DNA from: JBMYXZ01 sp049608925
GTDB taxonomy: Bacteria; Pseudomonadota; Alphaproteobacteria; JAGOMX01
Assembly: GCA_049608925.1 (NCBI GenBank)
Contig: JBMYXZ010000046.1
Span: 1 to 11,297 of the forward strand
DNA: 11,297 nt
Direction of reading: 5' to 3'
Positions 1-6,151 of this stretch are shown here, piece after piece. A model generated the notes under the pieces. It worked only from the letters and a program-made list of their open reading frames with translations. It made no database searches and was not told the origin of the DNA. Numbering within the stretch: position 1 is the first letter of the stretch; each line of letters begins with the position of its first letter. The translations under genes and the position numbers were made by a program.

Positions 1-394
1 CAATGATCTATCGGGAAATCTGTATCGTCTCGAGTCCTCACCAATCCGTAAAGACCATCAAATCTATTCGTGGATTTGAACCTCTAAAGAATTCCCCAGA
101 CTGGGGCGCATACAAGTTATCAAGATTCTACATCTATATATGACACTGAAAAAAAGAAAAAATGGATTCCGCGGTCAAGCCGCGGAAAGTCGGAGTATGT
201 GAAGTTGAGTGGAGAGCGCCATGAAACGCCCAGCTCTTACATCCTTTACTAAATTATCCCGGACACCTATATCCACAAGCTAGAAATCCGTGTCACTATC
301 CATCCCAATTCAGCGGCTATATATTTCTGCTATACGCGGCAATTATAAATTGCTAGCCTTTTCGTTGGTATCATTATAGTTAGGAGAGTTTTTA
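1..394. other. Non-coding or degraded stretch and leader of the SIMPL gene
   Basis: I see no convincing gene here. A plus-strand frame is open from base 3 to a stop at 141-143 (46 codons) and could be the tail of a gene cut by the window edge, but the peptide is not recognisable and this length is common by chance. An A-rich run (149-162) and a perfect palindrome (167-187) follow. The leader of the next gene contains an inverted repeat GCAATT-ATA-AATTGC (339-353) and a strong ribosome-binding site AGGAGAG (382-388). Possible promoter hexamers near 344-349 (TATAAA) and 350-355 (TTGCTA) have no good partners, so no promoter is called. Confidence 0.4.
167..187. repeat. Palindromic repeat, CCGCGG-type hairpin
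   Basis: A perfect 8-bp inverted repeat, TTCCGCGG and CCGCGGAA, encloses the 5-base loop TCAAG. It is preceded by TGGA and followed by AAGTCGG, resembling the dispersed short palindromes (GGATTCCGCGG...CCGCGGAATGAC type) found between genes of many alphaproteobacteria; that link is from memory, not a search. Read on the minus strand, the hairpin is followed after four bases by a T-rich run (162-149), so it could end transcripts entering from the right. No minus-strand gene ends here, so the repeat reading is preferred. Confidence 0.65.
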
Positions 395-1108
395 ATGAAA
401 TCAGTAATCTCAATGGCCTTGGTCAGCATTGGTATTATCAGTGCAGGATACTTTGTAGGCGATGGACTGGGTAATATTCGCAGCTCGAAGAAAGTTATCC
501 ACACCAAGGGGATTGGCGAAAAGAATGTGGATGCAGACTTTGCTATCTGGACGATTAAATTCTTCGTCAACAGCGATAATTTCCAAGAAGCAAAGCAGCA
601 GTATGAAGTGGACCTTGGGGTTATTAAGGACTTTCTTAATGCAAATGACTTCAAAACAGATAATATCGAAGTGCAGGTGCCGAATATTGAACATCGTGTT
701 GAGCGCGATGCGCAAAATAACTATGCCAAGGTAGCTGAAACTTTCGAAGTTTTAGGCACTGTGGTTATCAAGACCAGTGATGTTATGAAGGTGGAAAAAG
801 TCTCGCAGAATACTTTCCAGCTGCTGCAAAAGGGTATATGGCTGAAGGGTGATCAGTATCAAACAAACCCAAAGTATATTATTACAGATTTTGATCGCTT
901 CCGCCCTGAAATCTTTGCGCAAGCAATTGACAGCTCTTACCGTATGGCAAAAGAGCTTGCGAAAAAGTCAGATGTTAAAATAAAGCGCGTCACTGATGTG
1001 GACCAAGGTAACTTTTCCATCAGAAGCCGCATCGGCAACGAAAACGAAGAAGCATACCGCGAGAAAAAGGTACGCGTCGTTAGTTACGTAACTTATGAGA
1101 TTGAGTAA
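395..1108 (+). CDS. SIMPL domain (DUF541) protein, membrane-anchored
   Basis: The 237-residue product looks like a complete SIMPL/DUF541 family protein. Residues about 5-22 form one hydrophobic segment, either an uncleaved inner-membrane anchor or a signal peptide, followed by VGDGLGNIR. The SIMPL region starts near residue 33 (VIHTKGIGEKNVDADFAIW), with the family's alternation of beta strands and helices, and ends in a beta-rich KKVRVVSYVTYEIE. It should face the periplasm. The family is linked to envelope functions and oligomeric assembly, but no reaction is established for it here. The ATG has a strong Shine-Dalgarno (AGGAGAG, 382-388). A good terminator follows, and the next gene is on the other strand, so it is probably a single-gene transcript. 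Family assignment is firm; cellular role is unknown. Confidence 0.9.
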   Translation: MKSVISMALVSIGIISAGYFVGDGLGNIRSSKKVIHTKGIGEKNVDADFAIWTIKFFVNSDNFQEAKQQYEVDLGVIKDFLNANDFKTDNIEVQVPNIEHRVERDAQNNYAKVAETFEVLGTVVIKTSDVMKVEKVSQNTFQLLQKGIWLKGDQYQTNPKYIITDFDRFRPEIFAQAIDSSYRMAKELAKKSDVKIKRVTDVDQGNFSIRSRIGNENEEAYREKKVRVVSYVTYEIE

Positions 1109-1134
1109 ATCTGAATAGGATTGAACCGTTGAAA

Positions 1135-1166
1135 ATGGGGCTGCTTAATGTATGCCCTATTTTTTT
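1135..1166 (+). terminator. Intrinsic terminator of the SIMPL gene
   Basis: ATGGGGC (1135-1141) pairs with GCCCTAT (1154-1160), with one G-U pair. Short extra pairing (TGC with GTA) can form inside the loop. Seven T residues follow (1160-1166). It lies 26 bases after the stop codon of the SIMPL gene and fits a rho-independent terminator on the plus strand. Confidence 0.8.
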
Positions 1167-1213
1167 GTGGCTAGATCTAGCTGTGGTATTTGCACTCTAA
1201 AATTATTACGATC

Positions 1214-1391
1214 GTCATCCAGAGAAAACTGGGCCTAGCCCAGTGTAGCGTAGGGATCCAAGCCATAAGATCATTGGCAAAGCCAATGGCTTTATCTATC
1301 TCTTAACGAGTAAAAGCAAAGCTTTTACGCTCGTTGCTTGGATTCTTCACTTCGATGGAGCTCCTTCGGCGCACAACTCATTCTGATTGAC
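1214..1391. repeat. Composite palindromic repeat element with nested hairpins
   Basis: About 180 bases are built from nested inverted repeats. The outer ends are imperfect complements: GTCATCCAGA (1214-1223) and TCTGATTGAC (1382-1391). Inside them GGATCCAAGC (1254-1263) faces GCTTGGATTC (1336-1345), 9 of 10 matching. Three compact hairpins sit within: ACTGGGC-CTA-GCCCAGT (1228-1244), CATTGGC-AAA-GCCAATG (1272-1288), and AACGAG-TAAAAGC (1305-1317) facing GCTTTTA-CG-CTCGTT (1321-1335). A palindrome GGAGCTCC lies at 1357-1364. There is no transposase frame, so this is a small non-autonomous or RNA-structured repeat rather than an insertion sequence. Its right end overlaps the last codons of hflX. 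Copies elsewhere in the genome are expected but cannot be checked here. Confidence 0.75.
1225..1244 (-). terminator. Possible terminator for hfq-hflX inside the repeat
   Basis: On the minus strand the perfect 7-bp hairpin (1244-1228, three-base loop) runs directly into TTTTCTCT (1228-1221). The T run is short, so this is a modest intrinsic terminator. It lies about 130 bases beyond the hflX stop. The larger hairpin at 1305-1335 could also slow or protect the transcript but has no T run on either side. Confidence 0.4.
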
Positions 1392-2703
1392 AAGAGTGGG
1401 AAGTATACATCGGAAACTGGGCTAAGAACTGATCATAATGGTGCGGCAACATTCGCACTTCCAGGTCGGTTTTTAGCTCGTTTTCGTTGCGCTGGAGGAC
1501 TTCGCCATGATCATACAACCACGCCAGCGCCTTGCCATCATACGCGTCAATGGTGATCTTGTGGATGATCTCTAGCTTTGACAGGCTATCTTCTATGCGC
1601 TGAAGCAGTTCTTCCACGCCACTGCCATCAGCGGCTGATATCGGTACAACTTTTTCGCGATGCTTCATTGTATCACGTTCATCTTGCGATAATAGGTCGA
1701 TCTTATTGCGCGCTTCGATCATGTCTTCTTCGATGCGGTGTTCCACTTCTAGTTCATGCAGCACTTGGTGCACGTCGTCCCGCTGTGCCTCGGTCTCGTG
1801 GTGAGAAATGTCTCGCACATGAACCAGCAGGTCAGCCTCTAATACTTCTTCCAATGTTGCGCGAAAGGCGGCAACCAATGTCGTTGGCAGCTCGGAGATA
1901 AATCCAACCGTGTCTGACAAAATCACCGTCCTACCCGAGGGAAGCTTTAAAGCGCGCATAGTGGGGTCAAGGGTCGCAAATAAAATGTCTTTGGCCATGA
2001 CGGCAGAAGAGGTCAGACGATTAAACAAGGTCGATTTACCCGCGTTCGTATAGCCAACCAAAGAAACAATGGGGAAGGGGATACGCTTACGGGCTTGGCG
2101 ATGCAAAGTACGGGTGCGTTTTACAGACTCTAAGTCCTTTTTCAGCTTGGTGATACGGGTGTCGATTAAGCGTCGGTCAACCTCGATCTGGGTTTCACCA
2201 GGGCCGCCGACGAATCCCAAGCCACCGCGCTGGCGCTCCAAATGGGTCCATGACCTTACTAAACGGCTGCGAGCATAGGTTAGGGCGGCTAGCTCGACTT
2301 GCAAGCGACCTTCCGCTGTACGGGCGCGCTCGCCGAAAATTTCTAGGATCAACCCCGTGCGATCAATGACTTTGCAGCGCCACTGACGCTCGAGATTGCG
2401 CTGCTGAACCGGCGAGACTGTTGCATCAACGATGACCAGCTGGATGTCTTCATGGGCGATGTAGCCCTTGTAGCGACTGACAATCCCGGTGCCAAACAAA
2501 GTTGCGGGCCGGGCTTCTCGAATCGGCGCTACATCCTTATGGATTACTTGTAGGTTGATGGCTTCGGCAAGGCCTGCAGCTTCTTCCAGGCGCAAAAAAG
2601 GATCGTGACGTTGATTGTTGTCGCGATCCTTTTTGCTTTTGAAATCTGGGTGCAGGACCAGTGTCCTAGCGTGTTTTAGATCTTCTTGTTGGTCGGTCGT
2701 CAA
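1378..2703 (-). CDS. hflX: GTPase HflX, ribosome-associated
   Basis: The 441-residue protein matches HflX, a GTPase that binds the large ribosomal subunit and splits stalled ribosomes. The N-terminal HflX domain covers about 10-180, including PATLFGTG (66-73), the QQRNLE segment and the glycine-rich GLGFVGGPGETQIEVDRR (161-178). The G domain has G1 GYTNAGKST (217-225), G3 DTVGF (264-268), G4 NKID (333-336) and G5 SAA (356-358). A C-terminal domain runs from about 375. The start is TTG: an in-frame TGA lies immediately upstream, GGAGAG (2715-2710) is well placed, and homology begins near residue 12. Stop of hfq and start of hflX overlap by four bases (TTGA), implying coupled translation. The last residues (about CQSE) and the stop fall inside the palindromic repeat at 1214-1391, so the tail is atypical. 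Confidence 0.95.
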   Translation of the reverse strand: MTTDQQEDLKHARTLVLHPDFKSKKDRDNNQRHDPFLRLEEAAGLAEAINLQVIHKDVAPIREARPATLFGTGIVSRYKGYIAHEDIQLVIVDATVSPVQQRNLERQWRCKVIDRTGLILEIFGERARTAEGRLQVELAALTYARSRLVRSWTHLERQRGGLGFVGGPGETQIEVDRRLIDTRITKLKKDLESVKRTRTLHRQARKRIPFPIVSLVGYTNAGKSTLFNRLTSSAVMAKDILFATLDPTMRALKLPSGRTVILSDTVGFISELPTTLVAAFRATLEEVLEADLLVHVRDISHHETEAQRDDVHQVLHELEVEHRIEEDMIEARNKIDLLSQDERDTMKHREKVVPISAADGSGVEELLQRIEDSLSKLEIIHKITIDAYDGKALAWLYDHGEVLQRNENELKTDLEVRMLPHHYDQFLAQFPMYTSHSCQSE

Positions 2704-2972
2704 TCACCACTCTCCACGTCGTTTTCATCATCTTCCCCGCTAAATTTAACAGGGTTTAAAGGCATTACAGTTGAGATGGCACTTTTATACACTAATTGTG
2801 AGTGCGCGTCACGCCTTAAAAGCAGACAAAAACTATCAAACCACGTGACAATTCCTTGCAGCTTTACGCCGTTGACCAAGAACAATGTAACAGGGGTTTT
2901 TTCTTTGCGAAGGGTGTTAAGAAACGTCTCTTGCAGATTGTTTGAGCCGTTTGAGTTGTTGTTAGTCGTCAT
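2700..2972 (-). CDS. hfq: RNA chaperone Hfq
   Basis: A 90-residue Hfq, the hexameric Sm-like protein that pairs small RNAs with mRNAs. The core NLQETFLNTLRKEKTPVTLF leads into VNGVKLQG (33-40), and FDSF (45-48) supplies the proximal-face aromatics. Residues 22-25 (RKEK) form the basic rim patch. Sm2 reads YKSAIST (62-68), with Ser64 where nearly all Hfqs have His (E. coli His57). A short acidic tail (GEDDENDVESGD) ends the protein. The ATG at 2972 is chosen over an in-frame ATG nine codons upstream because GGAG (2984-2981) lies eight bases before it and the extra residues fit no Hfq. hflX follows with a four-base overlap, the usual alphaproteobacterial pair. Confidence 0.96.
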   Translation of the reverse strand: MTTNNNSNGSNNLQETFLNTLRKEKTPVTLFLVNGVKLQGIVTWFDSFCLLLRRDAHSQLVYKSAISTVMPLNPVKFSGEDDENDVESGD

Positions 2973-3284
2973 TTTTATTACTCCGTAACTATTTATCATT
3001 GCTTTATAAGTGCGGCTTTGGGCGCTAAGAAGCTGCCGTCATAACCGTGGGGTATATTATAGTCACCTATAAAGCTGTGCCCATTATATGTTTTATAATA
3101 GCCAACAAGTGTGGATAAATAGTTAAATTAATCTGGTATTTTTGTCAATAAAAATAGTCAAATATTCAGAGTTTTTATGTGGTTATTGTTTAAATATTGT
3201 ATAAAATTTTATGTAAATGGTTCAAGGTTGATAGTTTGGCAAGTTATGGTGTGGCAAATTCTTGAGAAAAAACAGAAGCAACAG
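2973..3284. other. AT-rich intergenic region upstream of hfq
   Basis: This 312-base gap between the protease stop and hfq has no gene that I can support. It contains two TATAAT hexamers on the minus strand (3088-3083 and 3061-3056) and a perfect TTGACA on the minus strand (3148-3143) without a good -10 at normal spacing. A 12-base palindrome ATAAAATTTTAT lies at 3201-3212. After the protease stop there is a T6 run on the minus strand (3272-3267) but only a three-pair stem before it, so no terminator is called. The hfq-proximal third is richer in G and C than the rest and would form a leader of about 75 bases. Confidence 0.5.
3056..3088 (-). promoter_or_regulatory. Candidate hfq-hflX promoter (two TATAAT hexamers)
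   Basis: Two exact TATAAT hexamers on the minus strand lie at 3088-3083 and 3061-3056, 84-116 bases before the hfq ATG. Neither has a strong -35 at 16-18 bases; the first has only weak CACTTG or TTGTTG-like partners at 3102-3112. One or both may be used. The call rests on the -10 matches and the position alone. Confidence 0.35.
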
Positions 3285-4625
3285 CTAACCCACGGCGATA
3301 TCATGCAGTATATCATCTGCCCGCTGCCTAGCTTCCTGCTGGGTGGCGGGCAATTTTTGTAGGGCTTGTTCCGCCATGTTTTTAGCGCGCCGTTCTTGTC
3401 CACTGCGTTGCAATTGTTCTGCAACCATCAGGGCTGCCATTCCTTCCTGTCCATCACGTCCATAAGCCGTTGCCATTAAACGCCAATAAAGAGGGCTTTC
3501 ACGTTCTCTTTTGCCAACTTTTTGTAACGTCTCAATAGCCTCTTTTGACGCTGAAGGCGTGCCTTGCTCTAAAACTGCCCCTGCAAGAATAATCCGCAGT
3601 ATGTCTTTTTTGGCCGCAAGTTTTACGGCTTGTTTGTAAGACGCGACGGCTTCTGGTATGCGACCTGTTTCAAACAGAATCTGCCCACGGAATTCATGGA
3701 AAAAAGGATCATTGGGGTTTTCTGCAATCAGTTTATCCATGGCTGCAAGTGCCTGATCATAATTGTGACTGCGATGGTCGGCAATCGCCCGCGCATACCT
3801 TGCAGGGGTAGAGTTGTCTGATGGTTGATAATGGTTGGCGAGTCTGCCTGGGGGTGTCGAGTAAGCAATGATTTTCGCACGCACCCGGTCATATTCCTGC
3901 TGCATCTTTTTTGGATATGGCTTGGAGGGGTTGGCCTGCGTGGCAGTTTGATTGCGGAAAAACTCGAGGCGTTCTGTTAACGCCGGATGGGTCATCACAT
4001 ATGTATCAAGGTCATATACAGTTCCCAGTGATTGGCTATGCAGTAACTCCATGAACTTTATCAGTCCATCTGATGACCAGCCAACTGACTTTAAATACTT
4101 GACCGCTGCTTGGTCGGCGGATGATTCATGCGCGCGCGTGTGGCTTAAGATTGCGCGGCGCCCGATTTCTGCGGCTCCTAGGGTGGCGCCTGCTGCTACG
4201 TCTGACCTACCAGCCGCTACGCCAGCTAGGCCGCCCAATAAAACCGAAGCAATCATTGGGACTTTAAGGCTATCTAATGCTCCTTGCAACTTTACATGAT
4301 GCCCGCCAGCGATATGTCCGGTTTCATGGGCCAAAACCCCCATAAGCTCGCCCACGTCATCGGCTGCTTCGATCAGTCCCGTAAATACAATAATTTTATG
4401 ATCGGATGTTGCTAGCGCGTTCACGGTATTGTCCATTAACAAATACAAGCGCACTTGCGATGGATCCAGATCTGCTGCACGCAGGATTTTTTCCAGATAC
4501 TTGTTGATGAACTGCTCCGTTTCGGCGTCACGTATCAGTGACCCACGTGGGATTTCGCGCGATGCAATGACGGGCTGCATAAAGCAGGCAGCAATTGCAG
4601 TAAATATTGCAATGAACTTTGTCAT
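3285..4625 (-). CDS. M48 metalloprotease with TPR tail, BepA-like
   Basis: The 446-residue protein has the layout of BepA/YfgC: an N-terminal export signal, an M48 zinc-protease domain and a C-terminal TPR region. The zinc site is HETGH (100-104), with HESSAD (166-171) giving the third ligand, Glu167. A Gly/Ala-rich stretch (128-156) lies between them. TPR-like helices cover about 275-440. In E. coli, BepA works in the periplasm on outer-membrane assembly, degrading stalled LptD and BamA; a similar role is inferred here. The ATG at 4625 is preferred over a GTG twelve codons upstream because it gives a clean signal peptide cut near VIA-SRE (residue 21). IAAC (11-14) could alternatively be a lipobox. 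No clear Shine-Dalgarno precedes the ATG. The phasin terminator lies upstream. Confidence 0.88.
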   Translation of the reverse strand: MTKFIAIFTAIAACFMQPVIASREIPRGSLIRDAETEQFINKYLEKILRAADLDPSQVRLYLLMDNTVNALATSDHKIIVFTGLIEAADDVGELMGVLAHETGHIAGGHHVKLQGALDSLKVPMIASVLLGGLAGVAAGRSDVAAGATLGAAEIGRRAILSHTRAHESSADQAAVKYLKSVGWSSDGLIKFMELLHSQSLGTVYDLDTYVMTHPALTERLEFFRNQTATQANPSKPYPKKMQQEYDRVRAKIIAYSTPPGRLANHYQPSDNSTPARYARAIADHRSHNYDQALAAMDKLIAENPNDPFFHEFRGQILFETGRIPEAVASYKQAVKLAAKKDILRIILAGAVLEQGTPSASKEAIETLQKVGKRERESPLYWRLMATAYGRDGQEGMAALMVAEQLQRSGQERRAKNMAEQALQKLPATQQEARQRADDILHDIAVG

Positions 4626-4668
4626 GAAGAATATTCTAACACACAATGGATTAGAATCCACACAAATG

Positions 4669-4695
4669 AAAAAGGCAGGGAGTTCCCCCTGCCTT
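4669..4695 (-). terminator. Intrinsic terminator of the phasin gene
   Basis: Read on the minus strand, AAGGCAGGG (4695-4687) pairs perfectly with CCCTGCCTT (4680-4672) around a six-base loop and is followed by a run of five T (4673-4669). It begins ten bases after the phasin stop and separates that gene from the M48 protease. Confidence 0.9.
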
Positions 4696-4705
4696 CAGGA
4701 TGTTC

Positions 4706-5170
4706 TTAAGACGCTTTACGCGTTGTCGATTTAGCCGTATTTGTTGTTTCTTGCACCGCCTCGTTAAAGCGCGACGTTGTCAGCTTGGTGATCTTTTCTT
4801 GAGACTTTGAATAGATGCCCGACAGCTCGCGGCCATGTTCTACAGCGCGATTCATGCCTTCTTGCAAAGTTTGGGATTGCAGATCCATTTTATCTTGCAT
4901 ATCTGTACCAGTATTCATCCAAGACCTGATGAAACTTGCGGTATCTTCCATGATCTGTCGCGTGTATTGAGTCTGCGCCTGCGCAATTGCTTTGGCTGCA
5001 TCTGCTGCCGTTTGGCTGACTTGTGTCGCAGTTTCAATGTTCCTGCGTTGTGAATCCATTGCTGATTCAAAATTAGTGCCGCCAGTTGGGGTGAAGTTTT
5101 GAAAGAAGCTAAATGGATCTGCTGTAAATGGATTTTGGTTGGAATTACTGGAATTCTGCTTAGTTGCCAT
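4706..5170 (-). CDS. Phasin family protein
   Basis: The 154-residue protein is Ala/Gln/Thr-rich, predicted largely helical and without membrane segments, as expected of a phasin. These amphipathic proteins coat polyhydroxyalkanoate granules in the cytoplasm. The N-terminus (NPFTADPFSFFQNF) resembles the short aromatic patch before the phasin domain. The region from about 35 to 130 carries the heptad-like pattern with QRRNIETATQVSQTAADAAK and SRSW-like SFIRSWM segments, followed by a Thr/Lys-rich tail ending TTRKAS. The ATG at 5170 has AGG-containing sequence upstream and a plausible promoter at 5234-5206. It is a single-gene transcript closed by a strong terminator. No PHA synthase is in the window, so its partner is unseen. 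A generic helical stress protein remains possible. Confidence 0.82.
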   Translation of the reverse strand: MATKQNSSNSNQNPFTADPFSFFQNFTPTGGTNFESAMDSQRRNIETATQVSQTAADAAKAIAQAQTQYTRQIMEDTASFIRSWMNTGTDMQDKMDLQSQTLQEGMNRAVEHGRELSGIYSKSQEKITKLTTSRFNEAVQETTNTAKSTTRKAS

Positions 5171-5203
5171 GATAAAGCCTGCCCTAAATGATTATTATCA
5201 CAG

Positions 5204-5234
5204 ATAATATGACGTTTTTGCGCGTTGTCGTCAA
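5204..5234 (-). promoter_or_regulatory. Candidate phasin promoter
   Basis: On the minus strand TTGACG (5234-5229) is followed after 17 bases by CATATT (5211-5206), or after 19 bases by TATTAT (5209-5204). The -35 is a near-consensus match and the distance to the ATG at 5170 leaves a leader of about 25-30 bases. Confidence 0.5.
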
Positions 5235-5256
5235 TACATAAAATGTCTAAACGCAT

Positions 5257-5285
5257 TTGACTATCGTTGCATTGATCGCTATTAT
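5257..5285 (+). promoter_or_regulatory. Promoter of the bamD-recN-ligA operon
   Basis: TTGACT (5257-5262) and TATTAT (5280-5285) match the sigma-70 consensus at five of six positions each, with an ideal 17-base spacer. The predicted start near 5292 leaves about 28 bases before the bamD TTG, including the AGGA ribosome-binding site. It is divergent from the phasin promoter, the two -35 elements lying 22 bases apart. Confidence 0.75.
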
Positions 5286-5319
5286 CTGGCCATTGATTAC
5301 CATTAGTTAGGATAACGTT

Positions 5320-6141
5320 TTGAACAACCGTCTGTCTATTTTGCCTGTCTTGCTTGCTGCCGTGTTGCTAGTTGGCTGTGCAGGAGATGAATTTGTCGCT
5401 GATAAGCAATCCGCGGAAGAGCTTCACTCAATGGCAATGCATGCCATGGATGCAGGACAATTCGAGCGCGCTGCAAATATCTTTGACGAGCTTGATCGTA
5501 TGTACCCATATTCTGAGCTGGCAACGAATGCTCAGATGATGGCGGGATATGCGCATTATAAAAACCTGAAGTATACAAAAGCCATCGCGGCGCTTGAGAC
5601 CTTCTTGCAGTTGCACCCAGGTAACAAAGATGCACCATATGCGCAGTATATGTTGGCTCTGTGCTATTACGAGCAGATTTACAATGTAAAGCGTGACCAA
5701 AAGATGGCGACTTATGCATTGGATGCATTTACTGAGCTTGTTCGCCGTTTCCCAAGCTCTAAGTATACCAAGGATGCGAAGTACAAGATTGATCTGACGC
5801 GTGATCACTTGGCAGGTAAAGAAATGGACATTGGTCGTTTTTATCTACGCCACGGTGGTGTTGTGTCGGCAATTAACCGCTTCCGCACCGTTGTAAAGCA
5901 TTACCACATGACCAGCCACGTGCAAGAAGCCCTTCACCGTTTGGTGGAAAGCTTCCTGTTGTTAGGCATGAAAGACGAAGCCATGGCGGCGGCTGCTGTT
6001 TTAGGGCATAATTACCCTGGCAGTGAATGGTATGCTGACAGCTATCTATTGCTGCAAGGCGAAGACTTCCGTCTGGAAGAGCACAAAGATGATGGTCGCT
6101 CTTGGATGAAAAGGCTTCTTGGGAAACGTATCGACGGATAG
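5320..6141 (+). CDS. bamD: Outer membrane assembly lipoprotein BamD
   Basis: The 273-residue protein is BamD (ComL), the essential lipoprotein of the BAM complex that helps BamA insert beta-barrel proteins into the outer membrane. It has a lipoprotein signal with LVGC (17-20), making Cys20 the lipid-modified first residue. Tandem TPR-type helices follow; the family hallmark is visible as LVRRFPSSKYTKDAKYKI and then KEMDIGRFYLRHGGVVSAIN, matching the BamD motif of a helix with YY/FY and AAINR. The start is TTG: no ATG or GTG gives a proper signal peptide, and AGGA lies seven bases before it. recN starts ten bases after the stop, and a strong promoter lies upstream. In many alphaproteobacteria lpxC precedes this gene; here a divergent phasin does. 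Confidence 0.93.
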   Translation: MNNRLSILPVLLAAVLLVGCAGDEFVADKQSAEELHSMAMHAMDAGQFERAANIFDELDRMYPYSELATNAQMMAGYAHYKNLKYTKAIAALETFLQLHPGNKDAPYAQYMLALCYYEQIYNVKRDQKMATYALDAFTELVRRFPSSKYTKDAKYKIDLTRDHLAGKEMDIGRFYLRHGGVVSAINRFRTVVKHYHMTSHVQEALHRLVESFLLLGMKDEAMAAAAVLGHNYPGSEWYADSYLLLQGEDFRLEEHKDDGRSWMKRLLGKRIDG

Positions 6142-6151
6142 GACATTTTAA

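Noticed and set aside
72..84. Minus-strand GGTTCAAATCC resembling a tRNA T-loop
   Set aside because: The flanking bases do not form a T stem, and no acceptor, D or anticodon arms could be assembled around it.
3..143. Plus-strand frame of 46 codons open to the left edge, ending in TGA
   Set aside because: Could be the tail of a truncated gene, but the peptide matches no family I know, has no supporting domain, and a frame this short is common by chance.
248..267. Sequence like an insertion-sequence end (AAATTATCCCGGACACC)
   Set aside because: No matching inverted end, target duplication or transposase frame is visible in the window.
410..734. Open frames of about 90-100 codons overlapping the SIMPL gene on both strands
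   Set aside because: They lie within a well-supported gene, have no recognisable domain, and are frame shadows.
1228..1335. Series of hairpins considered as a CRISPR array
   Set aside because: The hairpins differ from one another and there are no repeated units with spacers.
2973..2999. Upstream in-frame ATG extending Hfq by nine residues
   Set aside because: The ATG at 2972 has a well-spaced GGAG and the extra residues have no counterpart in Hfq.
3143..3148. Perfect minus-strand TTGACA as an hfq promoter -35
   Set aside because: At 16-18 base spacing the -10 candidates match poorly, and the TATAAT hexamers nearer hfq lie too far away to pair with it.
4626..4661. GTG start extending the M48 protease by twelve residues
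   Set aside because: It would put polar residues before the signal peptide; the ATG at 4625 gives a normal export signal.
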